Shown: one piece after another, positions 11,901 to 21,567 of the stretch
Numbering within the stretch: the first letter of the stretch is position 1
How the letters are laid out: the number at the start of each line of letters is the position of its first letter
Assembly: GCA_037954325.1 (NCBI GenBank)
Contig: JBBMNZ010000021.1
Span: forward strand, 13,627,116 to 13,691,115
Direction of reading: 5' to 3'
DNA from: Fistularia commersonii
Lineage: Eukaryota > Chordata > Actinopteri > Syngnathiformes > Fistulariidae
DNA length: 64,000 bases
The notes under the pieces: model-generated
Databases searched by the model: none
Told to the model about the DNA's origin: nothing
The model's input: the letters and a program-made list of their open reading frames with translations, nothing else
Made by a program: the position numbers and the translations under genes

Positions 11901-14900
11901 GCACGCTGTTACTCACAGGCATTGTCTGGCTGCCGTGTAGCGCACTGATGGCTGCCTGAGCTTCAGCATGGGAAGAGTATTTTACAAATGCGCAGCCTTC
12001 GAGATGGAGACGGGATAAAAAAATAAAAAAAAAGAGAGAGAAAGAAGGAAGTTATAGGAGACGAGGATCAACACGTTAACACTTAAGACACCTGGAGAGT
12101 CAGATCCGTTTTGATTGATGAGCAGTTAAACATGGCACTCCATGACACCATTAGCAACTTTGGGACGGGCCTTAAATACCCAAGCGTTCTGGTGTCACTT
12201 ACTATTGACAAGCCCCATTGATGAATTTGAATGATCAAGTTCCCAGTAATTATTGAGCTAAAGCCCACTTAGCTGAGTAAGCCGGCTGATGGGGCCTTGT
12301 TAATGGAGCTTCACGCAGGAATCAGAATGATCAAGCCCACTGTAATCATCGGGCTTAGTTATCATCGGGCCACATTGATTGGATGCTAAGCCCGCTGATG
12401 AACTTCGGGCGGCGAATCTGTGTCGCGCTCTGACAACATTTTGAAAGGACATTTTTCCGACACGACATGAGGCCTGACGGTTAATAAGGAAGTTGACTGA
12501 CGTTTTTTTTTTTCAAACTCTTTATCTGAGCAATATAGGTTGACTCATGAGGTTAATGGGGTTCATCCATAAAGAGTTTATATCTTTCATTGCCCCCGTG
12601 GGAAAAGTTTTGTAGTCGCATTTGCTGTCGAAAATTCACAGTCTCTACTGTATTCTTATGTAACCGCCCGTCCGATGATTGCGAAGTGACCCGCCTTGAC
12701 ATCGCTCAACACGGAGAACTTTGCAAAGTCACCAAACTTTGAAAGGCCAAATCGTTTCTGTGCAGCGGCCTGTGGAAAATCTCAGCGCGCCTCAAAGTCG
12801 TAAACGCCTGCAAACTCACCTTTGCTGTTTCCGTCAGGACCTCTGAGGATGGTGCACTCCTCGATGCTGCCGAAGGACTCGAAAAGGCGCCGCACGTCAT
12901 CTTCCGACTGCTGCTTGTTGAGCATGCCCACAAAGAGCTTTCTGTCTTCTAAAAGCAAAAGAGGTGAGTCACTACAACCCCTTTTAATGGAAGAGCGTAA
13001 CTGATGAACACCCTGTCCGATAATTTGGAAAACAGTTTAGTAAAAAGCTATTAAAAAATAGAAATTCAACAAACAAACATGCAGACAAGGTCCCGACCGG
13101 AGGGTAGGAAAGTGGTGACTCAGCAGGAAGGGATTGGAGAGCTGAGACTTGCAGCCCGCGTCCGGGGTGTGTTGTTTATCCCGGTGTGTGTTTTCATTCA
13201 AAATGGCAGACGAGAGACGTGGGGTCGGAATGTTGTTCTCCCAGAGATGTTAATTCATCTTCATGTTTTGTTTGCTTATTTCTTCGCGCGACCAATGTTT
13301 AACCTCTGCACACAAGAGTCTTCCTCGACGGTGTCAGACACCAAAAGGTCGTGACCCGCCCTAAACTCTGAGGAGCCCGCCCCTCGTCATCACTCTCGTC
13401 GGAGCGTTTATGGCCGGGAAGTGTCGGCGAACGTGCGGATGAATGAAAACAACTCGTGTCTGTTTTGGATCTCGTGATGGGTGTTTGGGCGGCGGCCTGG
13501 ACAAACGGGCAGCCGCCGGCTCCAGGCGCTCGCTTTGTTTATCGGGGAATTTATTAAAGGTCGAACTGGCGACAAGGAAAGAAACTCCATGAGCAAAATC
13601 AGTCCTTACACCCAACGTGTCAGTACACACTACACTACACTACACTGTACTGCATGACTATACCACACTGTACTGTGATGGTAAAATGTTTGTTTAATGA
13701 GCAATAACTGTTCCCGCTCAATTCCAGGTAAAAAAAAAAAAAACAGAATTCATTGCACCCCAAACCACACCACCAGCAACCGCAAAAATCACGCAGAAAA
13801 CAAGCATCAACATAAACCCAGATATTCATGACTCGTTGTGATACAACACTATGCTATGCTACGTTACGCTACGCTGTGTTGTACTAAACTATACTATACT
13901 ACACAACACTACACTATACATACTATACTATACAACGCTATACTGTGCTGTACTATACAATACCATACGAGACTCCTCAATACTGTCCTTCGCTGTGCTA
14001 CACTGTACTGTGCTGTGCCTTGCTATGCCTTGCTATGCTATGCTGTGCTGTGCTGTGCTGTGCTGTGCTATGCTGTGCTATGCCTTGCTATGTTGTGCTA
14101 TGCTGTGCTATGCCTTGCTATGTCGTGCTATGCTGTGCTATGCCTTGCTATGCCATGCTATGCTGTGCTATGCTATGGTATGCTATATTATGCTGTACTT
14201 CTATACAATACAATACTGTGCTGTGCTGTGATGTACTACACTATACTATACTATGCTATGCTATGCTATGCTATGCTATACTATACTATACTATACTATA
14301 TGGTAACGCACTCTACTATATCTGGCCTTCTTACTGGCCTCCTTCCAGGAGCTCCCAGTCTTAGCATCCTTCTAACTAGATCTTCACCATCCCTCTGCTG
14401 TACATGCTATACCATACTGCACTATTCTGTGTATCAACGATTACAACAAATAAATGGATAAGGCCTTATCATATGCAAATGAAAACAATGCAAAGTTAAC
14501 ATGTAATACTGAGTGAGGCTGGCTGTAAATGACTCACAATCCTTCGCTCTACGCCTTTCGGCTACCGTCCTCTTCGATATTCCAGGAAATGTAGAGGTTT
14601 GAAGTCTCCACCGACAAAAGAAAATGACTAAGAAACCTAATGCCGTCCCTCACTGTGACATCAGCGCTCCTGTTATTAGAGTGATGCGATGGTATAATGA
14701 GACATAATTCCTAACTATACACAGACAGAGTCCGGCCTTGGATGATTGGTTTCTGACCGAGTCGCCGAATGAATGTTGAGGAGGCCGACGGTGAAAGTGT
14801 GTTAGTATACTACCGGAGCAGATGTGTCAGCGCGCGAGGCAGTTTGTTTTTACGTTATGTTTTAGATTCTCAGCTTTGTGGAAATGGATGTATATGTTGG

Positions 14901-15349
14901 GAAATTAATGAGCCTCGGTGCAATTGCCTCTGAATGCGCTCTGCGAATTAATGTGCATGTAGGTGTGTGTGCGTGCCTGCGTGATTAGAGTCCGTTCCTC
15001 CCCGCTGCCTGCGCCTGACAGGGTGTCCTTGCCGAGTCAACAAGACTAATCTGCGCTCTGGCCTTGCACCGGGTGGGGGGTGGTGGTGGGGGGTGTTTAC
15101 AAGTGTGGAGTGCACAACAGGGGCGGAGGATACACACATATTCACGAAAACGCACACACAAATTTTGAAATGTTTGCCCCCACCCCCACAATGCACGGTT
15201 CTTTGGTGGCCAAAGCCTGCGGCTCCCCAGGGACGGCGCCGATAAACATAACTTTTATTTTGGAAAGGGCCGTAAACACACGCTTACATATTTATACACT
15301 CATTTTCAGTATGAGAGGGAATCCATATAGCAGGAGGACTTAAGAGTCT

Positions 15350-15383
<34 letters not shown>

Positions 15384-18300
15384 CCTAAGATAGGGACTCT
15401 TCTACTCTTCTAATTCCCCCCCCGAGTATTGCATTTCCCTCTACTACAGTTTTCAGGGGTGTTTACCAATAATACGGACAGCATGAAAGGCAAGGAGAAA
15501 TATTTGAGATCCAATTACCGGGTTTGATCCGTGTTTTTTTTTTTTTACTTGTATTCTTCTTGTATTCCTTCTAGTCAAGCTAGATTTCATCTGTTTGCCG
15601 CCAAATTACAACACAGTTGTCCGATGATGCTGGGGGTCTGGACCGGACTCAGAAAGCTAACGTTCTCCGGGAAGCGAGCACTTGGCGAGGAAACGCTGCC
15701 TTTTACCGGCCAGATACCTCAGACAGCTCCAAGCGCAATGTGGGCGGCCTTCGGCCTCGACCGAATACGGGAGAAAGAGGGAGACAGAGAAGAGATAGAA
15801 AGGAAGAGTGTGATAGAGACAGAGGGGTGTGTGAGGGTTGGCGGACATGATTTCATGCTAATCATAACAGTAGCCCTACCATTTACATGCAAATAGCTGA
15901 CGCTAGCTTTAATATTCATAAAGGAAATAATGGTTGGCGCCTGGCGAGACGCTGCACTAGATCAAGCCACGCCGCCAGGGAACCTGCGAAATGAGAGAGC
16001 CCGGGGATTCGGGTGAATCATCTGTGTTTAAGGAGATGATTCTCCAGGTTGCTTTTCGAAGTGTTTTTTTTTGTTGTTGTTTGGTGTTGTTGTAGTACCG
16101 GTCTCTGCCACAAGGGGGCAACGATGCTCCAACAAACCCGGGGAGCCATTCAAGGATGGCTGGGCTTTGACGTGAAAACACAAAATATTCATTTTAATCA
16201 AACTGTGCACATGTATAGTTTGTAAAAAAAATAATTATTTAAAAATATATTAATATATACATTTAGAAAAAAGAATGACCTCTCAATTCATTCGCCTTTT
16301 TGTTGACTTCATAATAACGGTAATGGAAAATTGATCGTGACATTACGTGTCAACATTGCTGACTGACGCCTTGCAATCATTAAATGTATTTCAGCGAGAC
16401 GGGGTCGGTGCCGGCCTTTTCACAGCCGACGACCTCCGACCATCGACGGGATGCCGACTGAAGAAAGCCGGCACGTGCCTCTCGTGTGGAAAAATAGTTC
16501 TCCGAGTTTGTTTATTTTCGGTGCACGGGATTCCGCCTCCGTCTCGAGCCACGCCGCCGGTGAAAGAGAGAAAACAAAACTGCCTGTGCCGCTCACCATC
16601 TGCTTGTCTCCCCAACCCCCCCGTAACCCAAATTATAATCTATGGATCCCCGTCTCTGTTCGCCTCACGCAGGCCCGTGGCTCCGCCTACGACCATACAA
16701 GTCCGCAATAAAACTTCTTAACTGTTTTTACTGCGTGCTCTGTTTGCATCTGGTTCCAATCAATACAGGCCAAAACCCTCTTCCTCCCAAACATGATCAA
16801 TCAGGCCGGGACAGAAAGTTACCAGCCGTACTTAAGTGCTCGGCTCGGTACAAGTATTTATGTTTCTTTATATTTATACCCGGTGTTATTCTGAGGGGTT
16901 CGCTTCTGTTAAGTTTCACTTACTGCATCGATATTTGACGGGTTTCACTCTCAAAAAAAAAAAAATGTAAAGATTTAATCAACAAATTTTGGCTTGCCCA
17001 CTCCTCACGGTGCCGGTCGGAGCTTCGTGTAATACTATTAGTGTTGACGATGATGAATTGCACGTGGGAGAAAACACCACCACCGCAACTTCTCAGATGA
17101 TTTCACCGGAATAACCCTGAGAAGATTTTGAAGGTAATTAGAAAATAACAAAAAAAAAATTCCAACGATGCATTCGAATCCAAACGGCGCTGTCAAGTGG
17201 GACAATATCAACCGTAACTCGAATATCTCAACCCTATTTGACTCTGTTTGGCTCCGGCTTCAACGTCTGAATAAATAATACTTTTAGAGCAACGACGCCT
17301 TTTAAAATAACCGCATTCTTACAGTCAGGTCAAATATAGTTCTCCTTCCCTGGACTATTTGCGGACGCCCCGGTTTCCTCCGTTCACTCTTGCAGTTTCC
17401 CTTCAACTTACAAGTGACTTGTCGCCACTTTGGTTTTCATACTACAAATACTTTTTGATGTAGCATTAGTCGTAGTAGTAGTAGTACTACTAGCTGTGGC
17501 CCAGATGGAAGAGCGGGGCTGTGCCACTTTTGCACGGACAGATATTTGACTTTTTTTGGGAGAAAGCTTTTTTTGGACAAAGCACAATTCTTGAGAATAG
17601 CTAAACTTGCACGGCGACACAACGTACGCGCAGAAATCGCGAGTGCTGAGCAAGTAGTTGCGCATTGTTTGACCGAGTTTTGTTCAATCTCTCATATCGC
17701 GCTGCGACGACCCGCCGGGATCGTCTCGGGACCCGCGGGAAGCGTCCCGTCCCCGAGCTTGAAACCCCCAAATGTATTTAAAATATTTAAACCCGGCCTC
17801 GTCTCCATAAACTACGACTGTTAAATCCTATTTATGTAGATGCATCCGTATTAAACGTCTCTATAAAGTCGGCGGTGGGCCCCGTCTCGCGGGTAAAACG
17901 GAGAGACGGAAAATATAAGAAAAGGAAAGGGAAACGCGCGTGCGTCGGAGAGATGAGGGCTGTGGAAGGAGGCAGGGCGCTAATGCCGAGGATTGAGGGG
18001 AGGAACAGACAAATGTGTGGACGTCCTGCGTTGCCCTCACTTTGCTTCCTTTGCTCTTTACTCGCCTCCCTTCCTCTCGCTTCATCAATCATACTCACAG
18101 AACCACCAAACTAAATAGCAGCGGATGTCACACAATCTTTTTTTTTTTTTTCCCCCTTTCCCTTTAGTTACCCCCCCACCCCCCGCCCCCCTTTATAGGC
18201 TAACACCTCACTCTCAATCCTAATGCTTCTTCTGCTTATCAACCTTCAACTCCCGGCTCTCTCGTCTCTTTTGCCCCCCCCACCCCCCCCCCCCCCCCCC

Positions 18301-19003
18301 CCTCGTGGCCTGTGACTGAGGAATTGCTCTCGTGCATTAACATCGGCAAAGTTTGAGAGACTCCGGCCAAGAGCGGTCAAACTGCATCAGTCCTCCCTTG
18401 TACAGTCCATTGATTGGTGTCAGGACATAACTAGACAGGGAAAATGTGTTTTAATCCGTCGCCGATGTCAATCCGGACAGACGCATCCGGAATGTCCGCT
18501 TCCCCCCCTCCTCCCCCCGGCGAACTCGCGACGCCGGTAGAATAGGGTTAGCTTAGCCGAAGACAGCGTTATTAAAGGTGTTTGACAAAAAGAAGTGATT
18601 TGTTTACCCCCTCGAGCACGAGAAGACACACACATGTTTGCACGTGTGCGCGTACACGCATCGGCGCATACGATTTAAACTCCCGAGAAAGGAGCTAGCG
18701 GCCACGCCGGCCAAGGCTGGCGAGGACGGGAGCTGTTTACATAATGTGTTCTGAATACCGGCGGGTCCGGCCAGGCCGCGCTGTCAGCCCGCGTTGAGGT
18801 ACGGGGGCATTGTGTAATGGGACAGATAATGGTGAGGCTGATATGCACAGGCAGCATGTTTGTAGGGGCTGGAACAAAGGGGAAGGAGGGAGGGAGGACG
18901 CAACGAAGGTTGGGAAAGGGAGGAAGGGGAGGAAAAGGAATAGCATCACGATACCTCCTCGACTCTCGCTGTCTGCTGGCTTCACCTGGATAGGTCTGTT
19001 CAT
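5547..19003 (-). CDS. celf4: celf4 (CUGBP/Elav-like family member 4), 3' part, ten exons
   Basis: Seen: exons at 19003-18955, 12948-12820, 11996-11917, 11399-11259, 10651-10513, 9815-9663, 8260-8198, 7824-7744, 6888-6745 and 5674-5547 join in phase to 1107 nt, 368 residues plus stop. RRM2 has RNP2 LFVGML (residues 21-26) and RNP1 KGCAFVKY (59-66). RRM3 has RNP2 LFIYHL (285-290) and RNP1 KCFGFVSF (324-331). A linker rich in Ala, Gln, Met and Pro lies between them. The C-terminus KRPKDANRPY fits CELF3/4/6 and not CELF5; the linker (GAYGAYAQ, NGFTG, QSPTAADPLQQAY) fits CELF4. Family knowledge: CELF4 is a mainly neuronal RNA-binding protein that binds UG-rich RNA in nucleus and cytoplasm and controls splicing, stability and translation. 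The start codon and RRM1 core lie beyond 64000. Odd points: a GC donor, a CAGCAG acceptor and UG-repeat splice-site flanks. Confidence 0.93.
5675..6744 (-). other. celf4: celf4 intron inside RRM3
   Basis: The intron interrupts the Gly codon of RNP1. It contains the (UC)n acceptor tract (5694-5710), a poly(A) run at 5755-5772, a CAA repeat near 5947-5967 and a CpG-rich block at about 6110-6370. No exon is seen in it. Confidence 0.8.
6745..6888 (-). CDS. celf4: celf4 exon (144 nt), first part of RRM3
   Basis: The exon encodes [20 protein letters not shown], then LMQMFLPFGNVISSKVFVDR and ATNQSKCF plus one base of Gly. RNP2 is LFIYHL and RNP1 begins at KCF. The acceptor TTTGCAG sits after a (UC)n microsatellite that serves as the pyrimidine tract. 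The donor is TTG|GTGGGT. It is frame-neutral; I recall that some human CELF4 isoforms lack part of this region. Confidence 0.95.
6889..7743 (-). other. celf4: celf4 intron before RRM3
   Basis: Acceptor side: (GA)n on the plus strand at 6900-6936, that is (UC)n in the transcript. Donor side: (GT)n at 7707-7739, that is (CA)n in the transcript, starting 4 nt after the 5' splice site. A CTCF-like core lies at 7323-7336. Confidence 0.8.
7323..7336 (+). promoter_or_regulatory. CTCF-like motif
   Basis: CCACAAGAGGGCAG fits the vertebrate CTCF core CCASYAGRKGGC apart from one base (A at the fifth position). Confidence 0.4.
7744..7824 (-). CDS. celf4: celf4 exon (81 or 78 nt), linker before RRM3
   Basis: The exon encodes AYPAAYGQISQAFPHPPPII followed by PQQQRE and the first base of a Gly codon. 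The acceptor is a tandem CAGCAG: starting at 7824 gives Ala-Ala-Tyr, starting at 7821 gives Ala-Tyr. The sense sequence upstream is a UG repeat (7830-7860). The donor is AAG|GTATCA, followed by a (CA)n tract in the sense strand (7707-7739). Phase 1-1, frame-neutral. Confidence 0.93.
7822..7827 (-). promoter_or_regulatory. celf4: tandem CAGCAG (NAGNAG) acceptor
   Basis: Sense sequence TCTCAGCAGCC gives two adjacent 3' splice sites three bases apart. Both keep frame and differ by one alanine in the linker. Confidence 0.7.
7825..8197 (-). other. celf4: celf4 intron with UG repeats at both ends
   Basis: Plus-strand (CA)n tracts at 7830-7860, 7987-8023 and 8150-8174 are (UG)n in the transcript. 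One abuts the tandem acceptor, one lies about 21 nt past the donor and one is central. Together they make up about a quarter of the 373-nt intron. Confidence 0.85.
8198..8260 (-). CDS. celf4: celf4 exon (63 nt), linker segment AQSPTAADPLQQAY
   Basis: The 63-nt exon encodes QSPTAADPLQQAYTGVQQYA with split codons on both sides (phase 1-1), so it can be skipped without changing frame. The donor CAG|GTTTGT is followed after about 21 nt by a sense-strand (UG)n tract (8150-8174). The short length, symmetric phase and UG-rich flank are typical of regulated cassette exons; alternative use is inferred. Confidence 0.92.
8261..9662 (-). other. celf4: celf4 intron, 1.4 kb
   Basis: Contains (GT)n at 8317-8359 ((CA)n in the transcript), a T run at 8918-8937, a G run at 9140-9151, another G run at 9531-9544 and otherwise unique sequence. 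No exon is recognised. Confidence 0.75.
9663..9815 (-). CDS. celf4: celf4 exon (153 nt), Pro/Gly-rich linker
   Basis: The exon encodes GSTPPGISAPTVTSIPSPIS, then VNGFTGMPPPQANGQPPAEA and VFTNGIHHYP, very close to the mammalian CELF4 linker. One local difference is His-His-Tyr-Pro where I recall His-Pro-Tyr-Pro. Phase 1 on both sides and a length divisible by three make it frame-neutral if skipped. The acceptor ends GCCGCAG; the donor is CCG|GTAAGC. Confidence 0.93.
9816..10512 (-). other. celf4: celf4 intron, 0.7 kb
   Basis: Unique, moderately CpG-rich sequence without repeats or further exons. Confidence 0.75.
10513..10651 (-). CDS. celf4: celf4 exon (139 nt), Ala/Gln/Met-rich linker
   Basis: The exon encodes VQQQAALMASVGQGGYLSPM, then AAFAAAQMQHMATINGLPGA and PLTPTS, matching the CELF4 linker. 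The acceptor is CTCCTGCAG|GTGCAG and offers a second AG six bases downstream, which would drop Val-Gln. The pyrimidine tract is weak. The donor is CGG|GTAATT. This is the only linker exon whose length is not a multiple of three, so skipping it would shift frame. Confidence 0.92.
10652..11258 (-). other. celf4: celf4 GC-AG intron, 0.6 kb
   Basis: A 607-nt intron bounded by the GC donor at 11258 and the CTGCAG acceptor at 10652. It has a poor pyrimidine tract and no repeats. Confidence 0.75.
11257..11258 (-). promoter_or_regulatory. celf4: non-canonical GC 5' splice site
   Basis: Sense sequence is CAG|GCAAGG after the codons for Ala-Tyr-Ala-Gln. No in-frame GT donor lies nearby, and the next exon at 10651 continues in phase 0. 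CAG|GCAAG is the usual form of GC-AG introns. These have weaker U1 pairing at +2 and are often alternatively used. Confidence 0.75.
11259..11399 (-). CDS. celf4: celf4 exon (141 nt), end of RRM2 and start of linker
   Basis: The exon encodes 47 codons in phase 0, from GASSSLVVKFADTDKERT through RRMQQMAGQMG to FGAYGAYAQ. It closes RRM2 (beta4 VVKFAD) and opens the divergent linker. The acceptor is GCACAG|GG with a (UG)n tract instead of pyrimidines. The reading frame stays in register only with a CAG|GCAAGG donor, a GC type. Confidence 0.93.
11409..11498. repeat. (CA)n microsatellite, (UG)n in the celf4 transcript
   Basis: About 90 bp of CA with two CG interruptions, ending about 10 nt from the 3' splice site at 11400. 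In the transcript this UG tract occupies the position of the pyrimidine tract. Confidence 0.95.
11849..11906. repeat. (CA)n/(CACG)n microsatellite
   Basis: In the transcript sense it is (UGCG)n followed by (UG)n, starting about 11 nt after the GTGAGT donor at 11916. Confidence 0.95.
11917..11996 (-). CDS. celf4: celf4 exon (80 nt), second half of RRM2
   Basis: The exon encodes the rest of RNP1 (GCAFVKY) and SSHAEAQAAISALHGSQTMP, ending in phase 0. The acceptor has a long T-rich tract and ends CTCGAAG. The donor is CCT|GTGAGT and is followed at once by a (UGCG)n/(UG)n tract in the sense strand (11849-11906). Confidence 0.95.
11997..12819 (-). other. celf4: celf4 intron inside RRM2
   Basis: An 823-nt intron with a long T-rich acceptor tract. 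The block 12195-12420 is complex and internally duplicated: a 31-bp sequence at 12229-12259 recurs at 12325-12355 with 24 identities, and AAGCCC/GGGCTT pairs recur. No further exon. Confidence 0.75.
12820..12948 (-). CDS. celf4: celf4 exon (129 nt), first half of RRM2
   Basis: The exon completes Glu and encodes DRKLFVGMLNKQQSEDDV followed by RRLFESFGSIEECTILRG and PDGNSK, that is beta1, helix 1, beta2 and the loop of RRM2, with RNP2 LFVGML. The acceptor is TTTTAG|AA and the donor AAG|GTGAGT, both strong. The exon ends one base into the Gly codon of RNP1, so the intron interrupts RNP1. Confidence 0.95.
13622..14305. repeat. pentanucleotide satellite (TACTA/TGCTA type)
   Basis: Tandem five-base units, mostly TACAC or TACTA at the edges and TGCTA, TGCTG or TGCCT in the middle. 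A unique gap (about 13675-13845) splits the left edge. Stop codons are rare in every plus frame, which explains frames of up to 207 codons here; these are not genes. Confidence 0.9.
16108..16120 (+). promoter_or_regulatory. CTCF-like motif
   Basis: CCACAAGGGGGCA fits the CTCF core apart from one base. Same orientation as the motifs at 7323 and 62218. Confidence 0.4.
18272..18302. repeat. poly(C) run, G run in the celf4 transcript
   Basis: About 30 bases of almost pure C on the plus strand, with one A, giving a long G tract in the pre-mRNA. Confidence 0.9.
18955..19003 (-). CDS. celf4: celf4 exon (49 nt), end of RRM1 and inter-RRM linker
   Basis: The exon encodes MNRPIQVKPADSESRG plus the first base of the next Glu codon. 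This is the signature segment after RRM1 in CELF proteins, and its 49-nt length matches the family as I recall it. The acceptor has a strong pyrimidine tract ending in CTCTCAG (sense); the donor is GAG|GTATCG. The ATG is internal: in the family it follows a KTLPG segment encoded upstream, which is not in the window. Confidence 0.93.
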
Positions 19004-19520
19004 CTGAGAGGAGAGGGGGAAAGAAGAGACAAAGAAAACCGTTAGGATCATGCCCTCATGTAATGGCACATGCTTTTACCCCCCCCCCCCCTCCCTCCGA
19101 CAAAAATAACTTTTTTTTTTTTTTTTTTTTTTTAGAAATCACTCAGCCAAATTGCCGGTAAAGTGTGTTGAAAATCTCCAAAGCTGCAGCACTTATAGCC
19201 ATTGGGGGAATAGCTGGTCGGGAATATGGGTTGCAAATATTATTTGATCTGAGATGAAAGGCGGGAGGAGGCTTGGAAACGGGGCTGGGGTGGAGGAGTG
19301 GAGCGGGTGGGGGGGGGGGATGGAGGGATGGAGGGGGGGGGCAGATGGATGAAGAGAACGATAGATAGAAGGATGGAGGGGATGCCGGAGAGGTAACTCC
19401 GGGTCGACGGGACGAGGTGTCGTCGGTATTTCTGAAATCTCCGTTCGATTGGAAAAATACACACCAATCAACAAGCCGTATACCTATTAACCTCATGTTC
19501 TCGTGCATTTTCCGTGCAGC

Positions 19521-19552
<32 letters not shown>

Positions 19553-19738
19553 GTATCCGTCCCCCCACTGAGACCTTTCCCACATCGTGTCCACGGAGGC
19601 CCTCCTTTCATTACACTCCTGCCTGTCAAACCTTCCATCTCTGCCTCGCCACCCTGCTAAATGCTCGCCTCCAATCAATTTTTAATAATGCCAATCGCCA
19701 CGCTGCCAGGAGGAATGGAGAGAAAAGGAAGGGGAGGT

Positions 19739-19777
<39 letters not shown>

Positions 19778-20401
19778 GCGGCAGGAAAGTACGGGGAAAG
19801 AGGAGATTGAAGGGGGGAGGAGGGAAAGGTCAAGGTTCTGTGTGATGCAGCATCAGTGTTTTGTTAAATGTCATTAAATCTTTTTCTTTTGAGTTTGCTG
19901 ATGCAGTCATCATCCTAATGAAGCGTCCGGCGTTTCGGGTGATTCACCGAAGGCAAAGCCTCGGAGCAGGAGGACACGGTGTCACCATGCAAACACAATT
20001 AATGCTCAGACCTTCACCCTTTCCTGGCGCTTTTCTGTTACTATTAAATCACATCATTCTCCATAACACTTATTTAGAATAGAGTTACCCATTCCCTCCT
20101 CTCCCTCATCTCCTCCCTCTCTTTGACAGCCAAGAGAACCCTACTAATGTTTTTAATGTGCTGTGATGCATTATTTATCAGACTGGCTGTTGATATGGAA
20201 AAAGGACGGGAGGGAATAAAGAAAAAAAAAAAAAAGGGGGCGTGTGGAAAAAAGCGAGTTAAAAAATGAGTTAAAAAGAGAGGAAGAATGGTGTGAATTA
20301 AAAAAAAAAAAAGGATCGGAGAGGAAGCGATCACGGGGGGGGGGGGGCGAAACTGGAAAGTGAGAAAAAAGGGGGAGAGTTGGAAAGGGGAGCCGTAGGT
20401 G

Positions 20402-20436
<35 letters not shown>

Positions 20437-21535
20437 CAAAGAAAAAAAAAAAACCAGGAGAGACAGGGGAGGAATGAGGAAAGAGGACGGGGGCGGAGGG
20501 GGCGCAGACATAGATCAGCGTGGGACAAGGTCAGCCCGATGCTCCCGGGGGGCCCATAAACCTGCATACATATGAGCGCTTTTACCATGACCCATACAAA
20601 TGGTCTGGCCTCAATTTGACCTAATTGCACCACGTTTTTTAAATGCGAACAAAGCTCCCAACCTGAAAGTATCTTCCCCTTTTTTTTGTCTTCTTTTTTT
20701 TTTCCCCATTGGAAAAAAAACTGTTTTCTCAGCATCCAAATGCCAGAGAAGTGACTTTGCTGGAAAATCCCCTTGATTTGCAGTCACCGGCCATCCATCT
20801 TTACATGCGGCTTAAAATAACATGAAGTGCCCGAACTATTATATTTTGTCACTGAGAGCTGAGTAGAGTTTCCTGTTTTTTTTTTTTTTTTTTTTCTCTT
20901 TAGCAGAGGTTTCCATTATCCCGAGCCCATAAACTGCTTCAAGGTCAGTTTTATCGCCCTGCTTATAATAGGATGAGTTAGCACCGGCCCGCCGGACGTC
21001 CGATCTCAAAACAGTTGTTAAGACCGGACGCCGACTAGCATGGATGGATCCCCTCCGAGGACGTCGCTGCTGTGGCCGGTGGAAGCCAGATGGCAGCATT
21101 GAGCAGTCGAGTGACTGCAATACAGCAAGTTCAGTTTTGCCTAATGGGGAGAAAATATTCAAACAAAAACACGACGACACACACACACACACACACACAT
21201 GAAAGCTTATGGGAGCAGACATGCAGCGCAGACTTGTTCCCATGAGCTTGGCTCGCACACCAACATGAGAAATCACAAATTGGCCGGTGCATACGAGCGT
21301 GCACGGAAAACCAACAAAGGGATACACGTAAGTACACACGCGATAGATATGTAAATGCGTCCTCGTGAATCTACGTGTGCAGTAAATTGGCCCATCTCTC
21401 AGCGAGCATGTCTAATACCTCGCATGTACCGGCTCCGTTCAGCCTTGTAAATGCCGTGCAGCGCGTTCATCCACGCATATGCCTTTAAAAAACACTAGAC
21501 ACGCGGGCAGACGAGCACCAACAGGCGCTTTCTGC

Positions 21536-21567
<32 letters not shown>

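Larger units (their letters stand above)
12949..18954 (-). other. celf4: celf4 intron, 6 kb
   Basis: Holds the pentanucleotide satellite (13622-14305), a (CA)n run at 15350-15382, C-rich runs at 18163-18190 and 18272-18302, a T-rich run at 18138-18152 and a CTCF-like core at 16108-16120. No exon is recognised; the remaining long frames cross repeats. Confidence 0.7.

Noticed and set aside
13838..14461. 207-codon open frame rich in Cys, Tyr, Leu, Ala
   Set aside because: It lies in the pentanucleotide satellite; open frames appear in three plus frames because the repeat units rarely form stop codons.
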